Assembly (NCBI GenBank): GCA_003242195.1
Contig: QGUQ01000066.1
Location: 1 to 8,485, forward strand
From: Bacillota bacterium
Lineage (GTDB): Bacteria > Bacillota > Sulfobacillia > Thermaerobacterales > Thermaerobacteraceae
Direction of reading: 5' to 3'
Length of the DNA: 8,485 nucleotides
Part shown: positions 8,345 to 8,485 of the stretch, piece by piece
Layout of the letters: every line of letters begins with the position of its first letter
How positions within the stretch are numbered: the first letter of the stretch is position 1
Translations under genes and position numbers: made by a program
The notes under the pieces: model-generated
What the model saw: only the letters and a program-made list of their open reading frames with translations
Databases searched by the model: none
Told to the model about the DNA's origin: nothing

Positions 8345-8370
8345 GGGGGAGAGGGTGGGGAGGTGAGGGG
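8345..8370 (+). promoter_or_regulatory. G-quadruplex-type motif over the thioesterase ribosome binding site
   Basis: Four runs of three to five G are separated by spacers of 3, 1 and 6 bases. This meets the usual G3+N1-7 rule. The third run and its AGG form GGGGAGG (8357-8363), the ribosome binding site eight bases before GTG 8372. Confidence 0.55.
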
Positions 8371-8371
8371 C

Positions 8372-8485
8372 GTGACGAGCTGTACCCTGCGGCTGCGGGT
8401 GCGCTACGGCGAGACCGACCGCATGGGGCGGGCCTACTATGCCAGCTACTTCGACTGGTTCACCGAGGGACGAACCGAGCTGATC
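8372..8485 (+). CDS. Hotdog-fold acyl-CoA thioesterase (4HBT/YbgC-like), 5' part only
   Basis: 38 codons from GTG 8372 to the window edge. The translation begins with a short strand (CTLRLRVRYGETDRMG) and continues AYYASYFDWFTEGRTEL, which matches the N-terminal core of 4HBT-type thioesterases: the RY.(D/E)TD..G segment carrying the catalytic Asp (Asp16 here) followed by the long helix with YF.WF..GRTEL. These enzymes hydrolyse acyl-CoA thioesters, usually as tetramers of about 130-150 residues. An in-frame GTG at 8363 overlaps the ribosome binding site and is not preferred. The upstream region is G-rich and folded, so translation may be structure-dependent. Confidence 0.88.
   Translation, partial: MTSCTLRLRVRYGETDRMGRAYYASYFDWFTEGRTELI

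Noticed and set aside
8151..8366. 71-codon small open frame between the exporter and the thioesterase
   Set aside because: No Shine-Dalgarno sequence, no recognisable motif, and it runs through the three hairpins. A single CxxC (CGKC) is not enough support.

Overview
This window looks like chromosomal DNA from a very GC-rich bacterium. Third codon positions are almost all G or C, GTG starts are common, and Shine-Dalgarno sequences are strong (GGGAGG/GGGGAGG type). The glutamine-synthetase-like protein resembles the Firmicute GSI-alpha class. Together these would fit a high-GC thermophilic Bacillota such as Thermaerobacter. That placement is my inference; no marker gene here proves it.

Layout: (1) positions 1-161 are probably the 3' end of an upstream gene on + that finishes in a hydrophobic segment and a basic tail. 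(2) 142-1443 +, a glutamine-synthetase-family ligase with several substituted active-site positions. (3) Two short genes on the - strand, a DUF192/UPF0127 protein (1805-2203) and a glutaredoxin-like CxxC protein (1490-1732), lie convergent to the synthetase. (4) Divergent from them on +, a 728-residue GH2 beta-mannosidase-like protein (2324-4510) ends in a good intrinsic-terminator-like hairpin. (5) A membrane-anchored GT2 glycosyltransferase follows (4590-5849). (6) About 355 bases without a convincing gene hold a terminator-like hairpin and a -10-like element. (7) A half-size ABC exporter (6205-8139) has no visible ribosome binding site. (8) A 232-base gap holds three successive hairpins and a G-quadruplex-type motif over the ribosome binding site of a hotdog-fold acyl-CoA thioesterase that runs off the window at 8485.

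The synthase-type glycosyltransferase beside a GH2-type protein suggests a small surface-polysaccharide or glycolipid locus; the exporter could be related but nothing in the sequence links it. The remaining genes read as housekeeping or accessory genes of mixed function.

No wholly new multi-gene system is evident. The most notable signals are three enzyme-family proteins that have each lost a residue central to the family's chemistry: the synthetase lacks a metal/ammonium-site glutamate, the GH2 protein has Ser at the nucleophile position, and the glutaredoxin-like protein has Ala at the cis-proline position. Also worth checking are the structured 5' region of the thioesterase gene and a possibly leaderless exporter mRNA.
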